DNA from: CAVXYG01 sp963766005
GTDB lineage: Bacteria > Actinomycetota > Actinomycetes > S36-B12 > GCA-2699445
NCBI GenBank assembly: GCA_963766005.1
Contig: CAVXYG010000006.1
Location: 310,001 to 374,000 of the forward strand
Reading direction: 5' to 3'
DNA: 64,000 bases
Shown: piece by piece, positions 17,965 to 26,176 of the stretch
How the letters are laid out: the number at the start of each line of letters is the position of its first letter
How positions within the stretch are numbered: position 1 is the stretch's first letter
Made by a program: the position numbers and the translations under genes
The notes under the pieces: generated by a model
Databases searched by the model: none
What the model was told of the DNA's origin: nothing
What the model saw: the letters and a program-made list of their open reading frames with translations, nothing else

Positions 17965-19251
17965 CTACTGGTTGAGCGTGTCCGTGATCGCCTGCGAGGC
18001 CTCTTGCGTGGCGTCGTCGATGCTGGACTGGCCGGTGAAGATCTTCACCAGCATGTCCTGCAGCACCGCCGAACTCTCGACGTTGGCCCAGTTCGGGCTG
18101 ACCGGCGTGAATCGCGAGTTGGTGCTCGCGTCGTCGGCGACCTGCAGGAACGGGTTGTCCCCGTGTCCGGCGAACGCGGCCTCCTGGTTGGGGATGCACG
18201 CCGGTCCTCTTCGGCCATCTCGGTCTGGATCTCCGTGTCGGTCATGATCTTCACCCACTCCTTGGCAAGCTCCTGGTTCGCGCTCTTCTGGAGACGGCGA
18301 GGTCCGAACCGCCGAAGAATGACCGGCGAGGTCGTGCCCGGCTTCGGTGCCCGGCAGCGCGAACACGCCGATATCGTTGGCGAACGGTGCAGCCCTCCTT
18401 GGTCAAGGCATCGACGGTTCCCATCACGATCGATCATCATGCCGACGTTGCCGGTGTTGAAGGCGTCGGTCGTTCTTGGTCTCATCGCCGTCCTTGGGGG
18501 CCTTGGAGTAGTTGTCGACCAGGTTCTTCAGCGTCGCCAGTCCGGCCTGCGATTCCGCGGAGTCCAAGCGTGCCGGTCCACTCGCTGCCACTCCTGCTCG
18601 GCCATCTCGCCGCCAGCGTCCCAGACGAACGGCACAGCGCCGTACCAGAACTTGCCGGGGAAGTACCACGCGGAGTACTTCGGGTTGCTGGCGTTGGCAG
18701 CCTGCAGAGCCGCGGCGGCCACCTGCTCCAGTTCCGCCAACGAGGTAGGCACCTCGACATTCCGGCCTCGGCGAAGTCGCTCTTCTTGTACGCCACGATC
18801 CGGACGCCGCCGTAGTAGGGGATGCCGTAGCGGGTGCCGTCGAGTTCGCCGGATGCCTGCAGGCCCGGCAGCATCGCGTCGACCTCGAAGTCCTCGAGGT
18901 TCCAGTTCGGCGAGCAGGCCGGCGTCGGCGTACTTCGCGGTGTACGCTGTTGCCGATCTCGCCGACGTCGGGCGTCGAGTCGGTGTTCAGCGAGGTCGTC
19001 AGCTTGTCCTGGATGCCGCTCCACTGCTGAATCTCGACCTGGACGTCGACGTTGGGGTAAGCCTCGTTGAACTTCGCGTTGACCGCGTCGATGAGCTCCT
19101 CGGGCTGGCTGCCGTCCATGAGCCACACTTCAAGCGTGCCCTCGGTGTCGGCGGAGATGTCGCCGCCGTCGATCCGTCGTCGCCGCTCGAGCAGGCGGCT
19201 AGGCCCAGCGCGACGACGAATGACCGCCGCAAGCCCCTTGCGAAGTTTCAT
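17965..19251 (-). CDS. Sugar ABC transporter substrate-binding lipoprotein (many frame breaks)
   Basis: An extracellular family 1 solute-binding lipoprotein of about 425 residues that should present the disaccharide to the permeases. A lipobox-like LGLAACSSG is readable near the N-terminus (about 19200). It is followed by EGTLEVWLMDGSQPEELIDA, KFNEAYPNVDVQVEI, RYGIPYYGGVRIVAYKKSDF, KYSAWYFPGKFWYGAVPFVW and a C-terminus of SSIDDATQEASQAITDTLNQ. At least eight single-base shifts between 18200 and 19200 break the frame, yet each piece is a normal continuation of the fold. The start is the ATG at 19251. The substrate is inferred to be (GlcNAc)2 from the neighbouring enzymes. Confidence 0.85.
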
Positions 19252-19265
19252 GCGTTCCCCTTCGT

Positions 19266-19277
19266 GGTCGATCGACC
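19266..19277. promoter_or_regulatory. 12-bp perfect palindrome in front of the binding-protein gene
   Basis: GGTCGATCGACC is perfectly symmetric and lies 14 bases upstream of the binding-protein ATG on the minus strand, so it would sit in the leader or promoter. It may be an operator for a local sugar regulator. It is not the DasR site (TGGTCTAGACCA), whose half-sites are two bases closer together. Confidence 0.3.
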
Positions 19278-19472
19278 GTCACTGGATGCGCGAGCGGTCG
19301 AGACCTCATGCAGCCGCGCCGCACGGACCCGGCCTCGATGCTGCCAGGGCGCACGCCGCGTTGCCGGAGGCCAGCCGATTCGTTACCGACCTGTTGCCTG
19401 CGCGGACGCGTCTCGCCCGATGCACGCCGCGTCCAAGGCTGACCGATGCCCCTGTACCTGCCGAGGTCACGA

Positions 19473-21875
19473 CTACCGGCAGATGGCGCCGGCGCGGCGA
19501 TCGGGATGGCGCGGATCATGGTCGTGCGCGCCGTCGATGGAGATGGACCCGACGCCCTTGCTCGCACCGTCCGGGTTGCGCACCTCGATGTAGTAGACGG
19601 CACCGCGCCATTCGCGCCGCACGGTGAATCCGTCCCAGTCCCTGGGGATGCAAGGGTCGATGACCAGACCGGCCAGCGTCGGACGCACGCCCAGGATCCA
19701 CTTCGTCACCGCCGTATACATCCACCCCGCGGTGCCGGTGAGCCAGGGGTTCTGAGCCTTGCCGAACCACGGGTGGTCGCGGCCGTAGATGAACTGCACA
19801 TAGGCGTACGGTTCGGCTCCCCGCACCTCGATGCTGTCGTTCTGGTGGTACGGCAGGATGGAGTCGTAGAAGGCCACCGCCTCGTCGCCGCGGCCGAGGA
19901 CCGCCTCGGCGATAATCGGCCAGGCGTTCGGGTGGCTGAAGATCGAAGCATTCTCCTTGATCCCGGGGTACACCCTCGTGACGAAGCCGATAGCGTCGTC
20001 GACCTTGGTGTAGGCCGGCCAGTTCAGGTGCGTCCCGTACTGCGAACCGAGCAGGCGCCGCACCGAGTCCATCGCGGTCCGACCACGCTCGTCGTCGCAG
20101 ATGCCGGCGATGACCGGCCACGGTTGGTGCTCCAGGAAGATCTTGCCCTCCTCGTTGGCGACCGACCCGATGGTGTCGCCGAACCGGGTGTAGCCGCGTA
20201 CCCACCAGTCGCCGTCCCACAACTGCTCGTTGGACACCCTCGCGATCCGCTGCAGCTCGGCGGTATACCGGGCCGTATCCTCGCTGCGGCCCAGGTGCTC
20301 GGCCACCTCGAGGAAGGCGCGGATCGCCCACGCGTGCAGGAAGGTCACCAAGGACGTCTCCCCGCCGCCGAGGTTGAGGCAGTCGTTCCAGTCCGCCCGC
20401 AGGCCTTGGGCCACGCCGTTGGCGCCGCAGTGGGACGCGGTGAAGTCCAGCGCGGCCCTGAGATGGTCGTAGACGGTCGCCGGCGGGCCGTCGGCGAAGG
20501 GCACCTCCAGCTCGAGGAAGCCCAGGTCGCCGGTCTCCTTGACGAACTCCACGATGGACGGGACCAGCCACAGATGGGAGTCCGAGGAGGTATCCGCCAA
20601 ACCGTGGATGAGCGAGGCGGCGCTGGGCGTGGGGACGACGGTCGGCGACGGCACGTCGGGCAGCGGCTCGTGGTCCGGGTCGAACACGCTCGGATCGAAC
20701 AGGTGCAGCCCGTAGCCGGCCTGGGTCTGCGCCCGCAGCAGTTCGAGAATCCGCGACCGCGCCTTGGCCGGGTTGGAGTGGACGACACTCATGACGTCCT
20801 GAGCCGTGTCGCGGTAGCCCAGGCCGGTTCGGCCCCCCACCTCGACGAACGAGGCGAAGCGCGACCATTGCACGCAGGTCTCGGCCTGCAGCAGCGTCCA
20901 CGCGTTGATCATGGTGTTCATGCCCTCGTGAGGGGTGGCGATCTGCAACTTGTCCTGCTTGCTGCGCCAGTGCGCCCGCAGCGCGGCGAACTCGGCATCC
21001 GTCGTGGCCAGGTCGGCGTACTTCGCCTGCATCGCCCGGCCCGCAGCGTCCCGGGAGCCGTGCCCCAGCAGGTACACCAGGCGGCCGGTCTCCCCCGGCG
21101 CCAGGGTGATCTTGCGGAACAGCGAGCCGCAATGGTTCTGCGTCGTGGCCGAGGCGTTGGAGCCCGCGCCCCGCTCGACTGCCAGCGGGTTGGTCTCCGT
21201 CCGGTACGGGCCGATGAAGTTGTCGCGCAGCGTGTCGTAGGAATCCACCGGCTGGCACGCGGCGAAGTAGTGGAACGTCCAGGGCTCGTAGTGCATGTCG
21301 TACTCGACGATGCCGTCGGAGCAGGAGGAGCCCGTGGAGTACAGGGACATCTGCAGGTTCTGGTTGTCGATGGTGATGGTGTGGAAGCTGAACTCCACAT
21401 ACGTCGCGACCGTCAGCGTTCGGGGCGTGTCGCCGGTGTTCGTGAGGCGCACATCCCACACCTCGAGCGGATCCTCCAGCGGCACGAAGATGGTCTGGGA
21501 TGCTTCGATGCCGCGGTAGGACGCCTCGAAGCGCGAGTAGCCGAGGCCGTGCGCTGCCCGGTAGTCGGCCCCGTCGGGCGCACCGTCCGCGGCCAGCGGC
21601 TTGCCGACCGGCTGCCACGACACCGACCAGTAGTCCCCGTCGGCGTCGTCGCGCAGATAGACGTAGTGACCGGGTCGGTCCAGCGGCACCCCGTTGGGCC
21701 GAAACCTGGTGATCCTGCCGGTCTGGGGGGATCGGTAGTAGGAGTACCCGCCGCCGTTGTGGGACAGCACCAGGCAGTAGTCCTTGCTCCCGAGGTAGTT
21801 GGTGAAGGAGACCGGGACGTCCGGGCGGTCCACCACATACTCGTCCCGGTCGGTGTCGAAATGTCCGTAGCGCAT
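19473..21875 (-). CDS. chbP: N,N'-diacetylchitobiose phosphorylase (GH94)
   Basis: An 800-residue cytoplasmic phosphorylase that splits (GlcNAc)2 with phosphate into GlcNAc-1-phosphate and GlcNAc. It begins MRYGHFDTDRDEYVV, shared with cellobiose phosphorylase. The segments CVQWSRFASFVEVGGRTGLG, SPTVVPTP, HLWLVPSIVEFVKETGDLGF and GLRADWNDCLNLGGGE resemble the chitobiose enzyme more closely, as I remember the families. The catalytic acid is the Asp of ADWND. HPWFGKAQNPWLTGTAGWMY near the C-terminus is typical. The last 20 residues are unlike the family; a better ending (IRAIPIAAPA) appears in another frame from about 19540, so one base may be wrong there. It lies between the fused mutase gene and the importer genes. 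Confidence 0.88.
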   Translation of the reverse strand: MRYGHFDTDRDEYVVDRPDVPVSFTNYLGSKDYCLVLSHNGGGYSYYRSPQTGRITRFRPNGVPLDRPGHYVYLRDDADGDYWSVSWQPVGKPLAADGAPDGADYRAAHGLGYSRFEASYRGIEASQTIFVPLEDPLEVWDVRLTNTGDTPRTLTVATYVEFSFHTITIDNQNLQMSLYSTGSSCSDGIVEYDMHYEPWTFHYFAACQPVDSYDTLRDNFIGPYRTETNPLAVERGAGSNASATTQNHCGSLFRKITLAPGETGRLVYLLGHGSRDAAGRAMQAKYADLATTDAEFAALRAHWRSKQDKLQIATPHEGMNTMINAWTLLQAETCVQWSRFASFVEVGGRTGLGYRDTAQDVMSVVHSNPAKARSRILELLRAQTQAGYGLHLFDPSVFDPDHEPLPDVPSPTVVPTPSAASLIHGLADTSSDSHLWLVPSIVEFVKETGDLGFLELEVPFADGPPATVYDHLRAALDFTASHCGANGVAQGLRADWNDCLNLGGGETSLVTFLHAWAIRAFLEVAEHLGRSEDTARYTAELQRIARVSNEQLWDGDWWVRGYTRFGDTIGSVANEEGKIFLEHQPWPVIAGICDDERGRTAMDSVRRLLGSQYGTHLNWPAYTKVDDAIGFVTRVYPGIKENASIFSHPNAWPIIAEAVLGRGDEAVAFYDSILPYHQNDSIEVRGAEPYAYVQFIYGRDHPWFGKAQNPWLTGTAGWMYTAVTKWILGVRPTLAGLVIDPCIPRDWDGFTVRREWRGAVYYIEVRNPDGASKGVGSISIDGAHDHDPRHPDRRAGAICR

Positions 21876-21907
21876 GATTGGTCCTTGGTCGAAGGGGTCC
21901 GCTTGTC

Positions 21908-24091
21908 CTAGGCCGTGACGAAGCCTCGCAGCCAGTCGAGCAGTTCGGTGGCCTTCTCCGCGGTGTCGGCCTCGACGAACAGCCGCAGCGCCGGTTCCGT
22001 TCCGGAGAAGCGCAGCAGCGCCCAGTTGTCGTTCTCCAGCAGGATCTTGGTGCCGTCGAGGTGGGAGACGCCGATCACGGGATAGGGCCCGATGTGGGTC
22101 AGCGGCGCGGCCTGCAGCCGCCGAGGCACCGCGATCCGCATCTCCGGGGTGGCTGCGACGCTCTGGTCGAGGGCGTAGAGCCTGCCGGTGATGTCGTAGA
22201 TCATCTCCCGCAGCTCGCTGATCTTCCGCCCGGTGCGGGCCAGCATCTCCACCACGAGGGCGCAGGCGTAGATGCCGTCCTTGCCCTTGATCCAGCCGCG
22301 GACCGTGAGACCGCCCGAGGACTCGCCACCGAGCACGGCCCCGATCTCATCCATGCCGGCGGTCACGTACTTGAACCCGACCTTGCATTCGATCGACTGC
22401 TCGCCGAAATGCGCGGCGAGGCGGTCGAGCAGGTGGGTGGTGGCCAGATTGCGGACCACGCCCCCGGATTCGCCCCGGAACTCGTGGAGGTACCAGTACA
22501 GCAGCAGGAGGAGGTCGTTGGTGGAGATGTACTCGCCGGTCTCGTCGACGATCCCGATCCGGTCGGAGTCGCCGTCGGTGGCCAGGCCGAGATCGTAGCG
22601 GCCGTTGCCGTTCTTGATCATCCCGATGACGTCGTGCAGCCGCTCGAGGTCGGGTGCCGGGGCCACCCCACCGAAGAGCGGGTTGTGGACGGAGTGGATG
22701 AACTCCGTGCGCACCCGCATGTCGTTCAGGATCAGGCCCAGCGTCAACTGGCTGGTGCCGTACATCGGATCGACGATCACATGCAGGTCGGCGTGCCGGG
22801 CCGCGGCGACGTCCACGATCTGCTCGATGGCGTCCACGTAGGGGTTGGTCAGCGCCCGGTCCACCACCATGCCGGATCTGCGCGCCAGGGCGATGTCGAG
22901 GGTGATGACGTCCTCGATCCGCATCGCGTTCGCCTCGTCCTGGTACCGGTCGGTCTCCTCGTCCAAGGGCAGCGAGCCGTCGGATCGGAACACCTTCATG
23001 CCGTTCCACTCGGGCGGGTTGTGGCTGGAGGTGACGATGATGCCGTAGGCCGCGCCGAGGTGCGGCGCGGCGAAGGTGACTAGCGGCGTCGGCACATCGT
23101 CCGGCAGCAGCGTGACCCGGATGTTGTTCCCGGCGAACACCTCTGCGGCAGCGATCGCCGAGTCCCGGGACAGGAACCGGCGGTCACCACCGATCACCAC
23201 CCCGAGTGCGTCTCGATCGGTGCGGATCACTTCGTTGGCGATGGCTTGGCACAACCGGCGGACGTTGGCCATCGTGTAGCCCTCGCCGATCACTGCGCGC
23301 CAGCCGCCGGTGCCGAAGACGATCGAGGTGTCGGTGTTCTTGCGCGGCACGAACAGCCGCTTGAGCACGATGTCCTGCGCTACCCGCAGTCCCTCGGCGC
23401 TGTTGATGCCCTGCACCTCGTCGGGGTCACGGATCTCGTAGCTGCGCACCCGGCCGCCGGCCGCGATGACCCGTCGGGCGAGGTCGGTCAACCGGTACTC
23501 CCCCGCCGCAACCATGTGCTGCAACGATGCGAACAGCCGGGCCGGGGCCATGACGTAGCCACCGACGTTGACCTCTTGGATCGCCTGGTGGGTCTCGGTC
23601 TGGTCCTCTCCCTCCAGGATCGCCGAGATCGCTCCGTCACTGCGGATGATGCGCCCGAAGTCCGGGTCCGGGGACTCCACGTCCGCGGTGAGGATGGACA
23701 GGTCGGCCCCCTTGAGCTCGTGCCGCGTGAGCAGGCCCAGCAGGGACTCCGGACGCAGCAGCGGCGTGTCCCCGTAGCCGACCAGGACGTTGCGGGCATC
23801 GTCGGGAACGGCGCCCTGCGCCAGCAGCGCCGCCTGTCCGGTCCCCAACCGCTCGGCCTGCTCGATGTAGCTGTACTGCGACCCCAGCAGATCGCGGACG
23901 ACCGTGTCCCCGGCGGCGATGACGACGACCGTCCGAGCCGGATCGATCACGCGGGCGAGGTTGCCCATGGACTGCTGCACGACCGTGGAGTCGCCCAACG
24001 GACGGGTCAGCAGGTCCAGGGCGTGTTCGTCCTGTCCTGCCGCGAGCACGATCGCGGCGCGCTCGTGGTGCGGGGTCTGGCTGCGAAGCAT
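21908..24091 (-). CDS. GlmU-like nucleotidyltransferase domain fused to phosphohexomutase
   Basis: A 727-residue two-domain protein. Residues 1-245 have the fold order of a GlmU pyrophosphorylase domain: LAAGQ (16-20), RLGTGQAA (81-88), VGYGDTPLL with D108, EVNVGG with N175 and VQGIN with N230. The phosphate-binding signature GxGTRMxSxLPK after LAAG is absent. Residues 255-727 are a complete alpha-D-phosphohexomutase: TSSHNPPEWNG with the phosphoserine (S356), metal loop ATDGDSDRIG (D506, D508, D510), sugar loop GGESSGG (588-594) and phosphate loop RFSGTEP (694-700). Beside chbP and nagA, the mutase half most likely converts GlcNAc-1-P to GlcNAc-6-P. The first half may make UDP-GlcNAc or only bind it. 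Confidence 0.87.
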   Translation of the reverse strand: MLRSQTPHHERAAIVLAAGQDEHALDLLTRPLGDSTVVQQSMGNLARVIDPARTVVVIAAGDTVVRDLLGSQYSYIEQAERLGTGQAALLAQGAVPDDARNVLVGYGDTPLLRPESLLGLLTRHELKGADLSILTADVESPDPDFGRIIRSDGAISAILEGEDQTETHQAIQEVNVGGYVMAPARLFASLQHMVAAGEYRLTDLARRVIAAGGRVRSYEIRDPDEVQGINSAEGLRVAQDIVLKRLFVPRKNTDTSIVFGTGGWRAVIGEGYTMANVRRLCQAIANEVIRTDRDALGVVIGGDRRFLSRDSAIAAAEVFAGNNIRVTLLPDDVPTPLVTFAAPHLGAAYGIIVTSSHNPPEWNGMKVFRSDGSLPLDEETDRYQDEANAMRIEDVITLDIALARRSGMVVDRALTNPYVDAIEQIVDVAAARHADLHVIVDPMYGTSQLTLGLILNDMRVRTEFIHSVHNPLFGGVAPAPDLERLHDVIGMIKNGNGRYDLGLATDGDSDRIGIVDETGEYISTNDLLLLLYWYLHEFRGESGGVVRNLATTHLLDRLAAHFGEQSIECKVGFKYVTAGMDEIGAVLGGESSGGLTVRGWIKGKDGIYACALVVEMLARTGRKISELREMIYDITGRLYALDQSVAATPEMRIAVPRRLQAAPLTHIGPYPVIGVSHLDGTKILLENDNWALLRFSGTEPALRLFVEADTAEKATELLDWLRGFVTA

Positions 24092-24127
24092 GGTCTCCCT
24101 CTCCTGGTCCGGACGAACCGGCGCGGC

Positions 24128-25297
24128 TCACGGCCGGGGCGCGGCCTCGATCTCTTGGCCCCCGACCCAGATCCGACGTGGGTAGTAGTCCTCGTCCCAC
24201 CACACGAGGTCGGCATGGGCGCCCGGTGCCAGGCGTCCGACATCGCGGCGACGCAAGGATGCCGCGGCCACCTCGGTGCAGGATGCCAGCACGACCGCCG
24301 GGTCCATCCCGGCGGCGATCATGCGTCGCACGCCCTCGTCGAGGACGATCCCGGCACCCGCGATCGTGCCGTTCGATCGCCGGCCGAGCCCGGTGTCGTC
24401 GTTGGTCACCGGCTGGCCCCCGAACATCAGCGGAGTGCCGTTGGGCAGGCCGGCGGTGACGATGGCGTCGGTGACGGCGACAGCCCGGTCCGGCGCCGCG
24501 GCGAAGACGATCCGCACGACTGCGGGATCGACGTGCTGCCCGTCGACGATGGTGCCGATGTAGTAGCGCGCGTCGGCCAGCACGGCGCCGGGCACGCCGG
24601 GTTCCCGATGGCCGAACGGCCGCTGGGCGTTGAAGATGTGGGTGGTCATCGTGGCCCCCGCGTCCGCTGCGGCCCAGACCTGCTCGGCGGTGGCGTCGGA
24701 GTGCCCCACCGACACCACGATGCCGGCGGCGACGAGTCGGCGGATGGCGTCCAGCGCGTGGTCCCGCTCCGGAGCCAGGGTCACGGTGAGCAGCATCTCC
24801 GCGGTAGCGGGGTTGTCGAGCAGGATCCCGAGCGCTTGGTCGGTGGGGTCCAGCATGTATTCGGGTCGGTGCGCCCCCTTGCGGGCCTCGGAGATGAACG
24901 GCCCTTCCATGTGCACGCCCAGGATCCGACAGGTCGGGACATCCTGCGCGGCGGCCCGGGCATCCCGCGCCCGCCCGAAGGCGGCGTTGAGCTCGGCCAG
25001 CGGTGCGGTGATGATCGTGGGCTGCACGCCCGTGACGCCCCGGGCGGCGAGCCCGGCGAGCGCGTGCTCCCACTGCTGCGGCGTGGCAGCAGCGAAGTCC
25101 GCGCCGAACGAGCCGTTGTTCTGCAGGTCGAGCAGGCCCGGCGTGAGCACGCCGGAGCCGAGTTCGATGCCGGCCGCAGCATCCGCGGGCCCCGCCGCCT
25201 CCACGCTGCCGATGAATCCCCCGGCGAGGGTGATCGTGCGGTCGGCCAGGAACCGGCCGCCCTGCAGCACCCGAGGGGCGCGGATGGTGGTCGCCAT
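24128..25297 (-). CDS. nagA: N-acetylglucosamine-6-phosphate deacetylase
   Basis: A 389-residue amidohydrolase that removes the acetyl group of GlcNAc-6-phosphate, giving GlcN-6-phosphate. The metal-binding Glu is in LGVHMEGPFISEARKGAH, and the two histidines are in VVSVGHSDATAEQ and THIFNAQRP. The catalytic Asp is in AVAVTDAIV, and HADLVWWD ends the barrel region. LTPGLLDLQNNGSFGADF is the family N-terminal signature. The ATG shares one base with the nagB stop, and the gene is followed after 36 bases by the fused mutase, consistent with one operon. Confidence 0.95.
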   Translation of the reverse strand: MATTIRAPRVLQGGRFLADRTITLAGGFIGSVEAAGPADAAAGIELGSGVLTPGLLDLQNNGSFGADFAAATPQQWEHALAGLAARGVTGVQPTIITAPLAELNAAFGRARDARAAAQDVPTCRILGVHMEGPFISEARKGAHRPEYMLDPTDQALGILLDNPATAEMLLTVTLAPERDHALDAIRRLVAAGIVVSVGHSDATAEQVWAAADAGATMTTHIFNAQRPFGHREPGVPGAVLADARYYIGTIVDGQHVDPAVVRIVFAAAPDRAVAVTDAIVTAGLPNGTPLMFGGQPVTNDDTGLGRRSNGTIAGAGIVLDEGVRRMIAAGMDPAVVLASCTEVAAASLRRRDVGRLAPGAHADLVWWDEDYYPRRIWVGGQEIEAAPRP

Positions 25298-26082
25298 CAG
25301 ATGCCCTGCCAGGACGGTTTGCCCTCGTAGGTCTCCAGGTAGTAGTTCGTCAGCCGCAGTTGGCTGGCAGCGTCCTCATCGATCACGACCGTGGCGTGCG
25401 GGTGCATCTGCAGGACCGAGGCCGGCCATCGCGCGGAGACGCCGCCCTCGACGCACTCCGCGACCGCCTGCGCCTTGCCCTTGCCGAATCCGAGCAGGAT
25501 GGCGTGCCGCGATTCCATGATCGTCCCCAGGCCCTGCGTCAGGCAGTGCCGGGGCACCTGGTCGATGTCGCCGTCGAAGAAGCGCGCGTTGTCCTCTCGG
25601 GTCTTGCGGGTCAGCGTCTTCAGCCGGGTTCGGGAGACCAGCGAGGACCCGGGCATGTTGAAGGCGAGGTGCCCGTCGGCCCCGATCCCGAGGATCTGGA
25701 TGTCGATGCCGCCGGCGTCTGCGATCTGCCGCTCGTAGTCCCGTCCCGCCTGCTGGAGGTCGTCGGCGAGTCCGTCGGGTCCATGGACGGCATCGGGCGC
25801 GAAGTCCACCTGACTGGTGAACTCCCGCTCGATGAAGGTCCGGTACTGCTCGGGATGCCCGGCCGGGAGCCCGACGTACTCGTCGAGGTTGAACGATGTC
25901 GCGCGGGAGAAGCTCAGCCCCTCCTCCCGGTGACGCCGGATGAGTTCTCGGTAGACCCCAAGCGGCGTGGATCCGGTGGCCAGTCCCAGGACCGCACCGG
26001 GCTTGCGGCCCAGCAGCGCGGAGTAGGCATCGGCGACGATGCCGACGGCGTCCTGCGGGCGGGCGACGACGATAACTTCCAC
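25297..26082 (-). CDS. nagB: Glucosamine-6-phosphate deaminase
   Basis: A 261-residue enzyme that converts GlcN-6-phosphate to fructose-6-phosphate and ammonia, joining aminosugars to glycolysis. Signatures are AVLGLATGSTPLGVYREL (phosphate loop), SFNLDEYVGLPAGHPEQY (catalytic Asp), IQILGIGADGHLAFNMPGSS (catalytic Asp/His/Glu region) and GFGKGKAQAV. I chose the GTG at 26082 because a perfect GGAGG lies a few bases upstream and the conserved beta-strand EVIVVARP follows directly. It appears to be the first gene of the chitobiose operon. Confidence 0.95.
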   Translation of the reverse strand: MEVIVVARPQDAVGIVADAYSALLGRKPGAVLGLATGSTPLGVYRELIRRHREEGLSFSRATSFNLDEYVGLPAGHPEQYRTFIEREFTSQVDFAPDAVHGPDGLADDLQQAGRDYERQIADAGGIDIQILGIGADGHLAFNMPGSSLVSRTRLKTLTRKTREDNARFFDGDIDQVPRHCLTQGLGTIMESRHAILLGFGKGKAQAVAECVEGGVSARWPASVLQMHPHATVVIDEDAASQLRLTNYYLETYEGKPSWQGI

Positions 26083-26143
26083 TACGGCCTCCGAAGGTCG
26101 AGACGACGAGACGATTCTGCCCGTCCTCCGTGCGGGAAGTCGG

Positions 26144-26159
26144 GTGGTTGCCAAACCAC
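26144..26159. promoter_or_regulatory. Palindrome in the nagB promoter region
   Basis: GTGGTT-GCCA-AACCAC has perfect 6-bp arms and lies about 60 bases upstream of the nagB start, in the only gap between rarA and the chitobiose operon. An operator for a GntR, LacI or ROK regulator is plausible; none is encoded in the window. Confidence 0.35.
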
Positions 26160-26176
26160 GTCCGCGGAGCACGCAC

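Noticed and set aside
16842..19251. malF and the binding-protein gene as true pseudogenes
   Set aside because: Protein sequence is conserved on both sides of every break, and the same type of break occurs in essential genes elsewhere in the window, so sequence error explains it better.
19266..19277. DasR (dre) site before the binding-protein gene
   Set aside because: The half-sites GGTC/GACC are separated by four bases instead of the two in TGGTCTAGACCA; kept only as a generic palindrome.
19473..21875. Cellobiose phosphorylase as the identity of the GH94 enzyme
   Set aside because: The N-terminus is shared, but the middle blocks (VEVGGRTGLG, SPTVVPTP, ADWNDCLNLGGGE) and the nagA/nagB neighbours fit chitobiose phosphorylase better. 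Not excluded without an assay.
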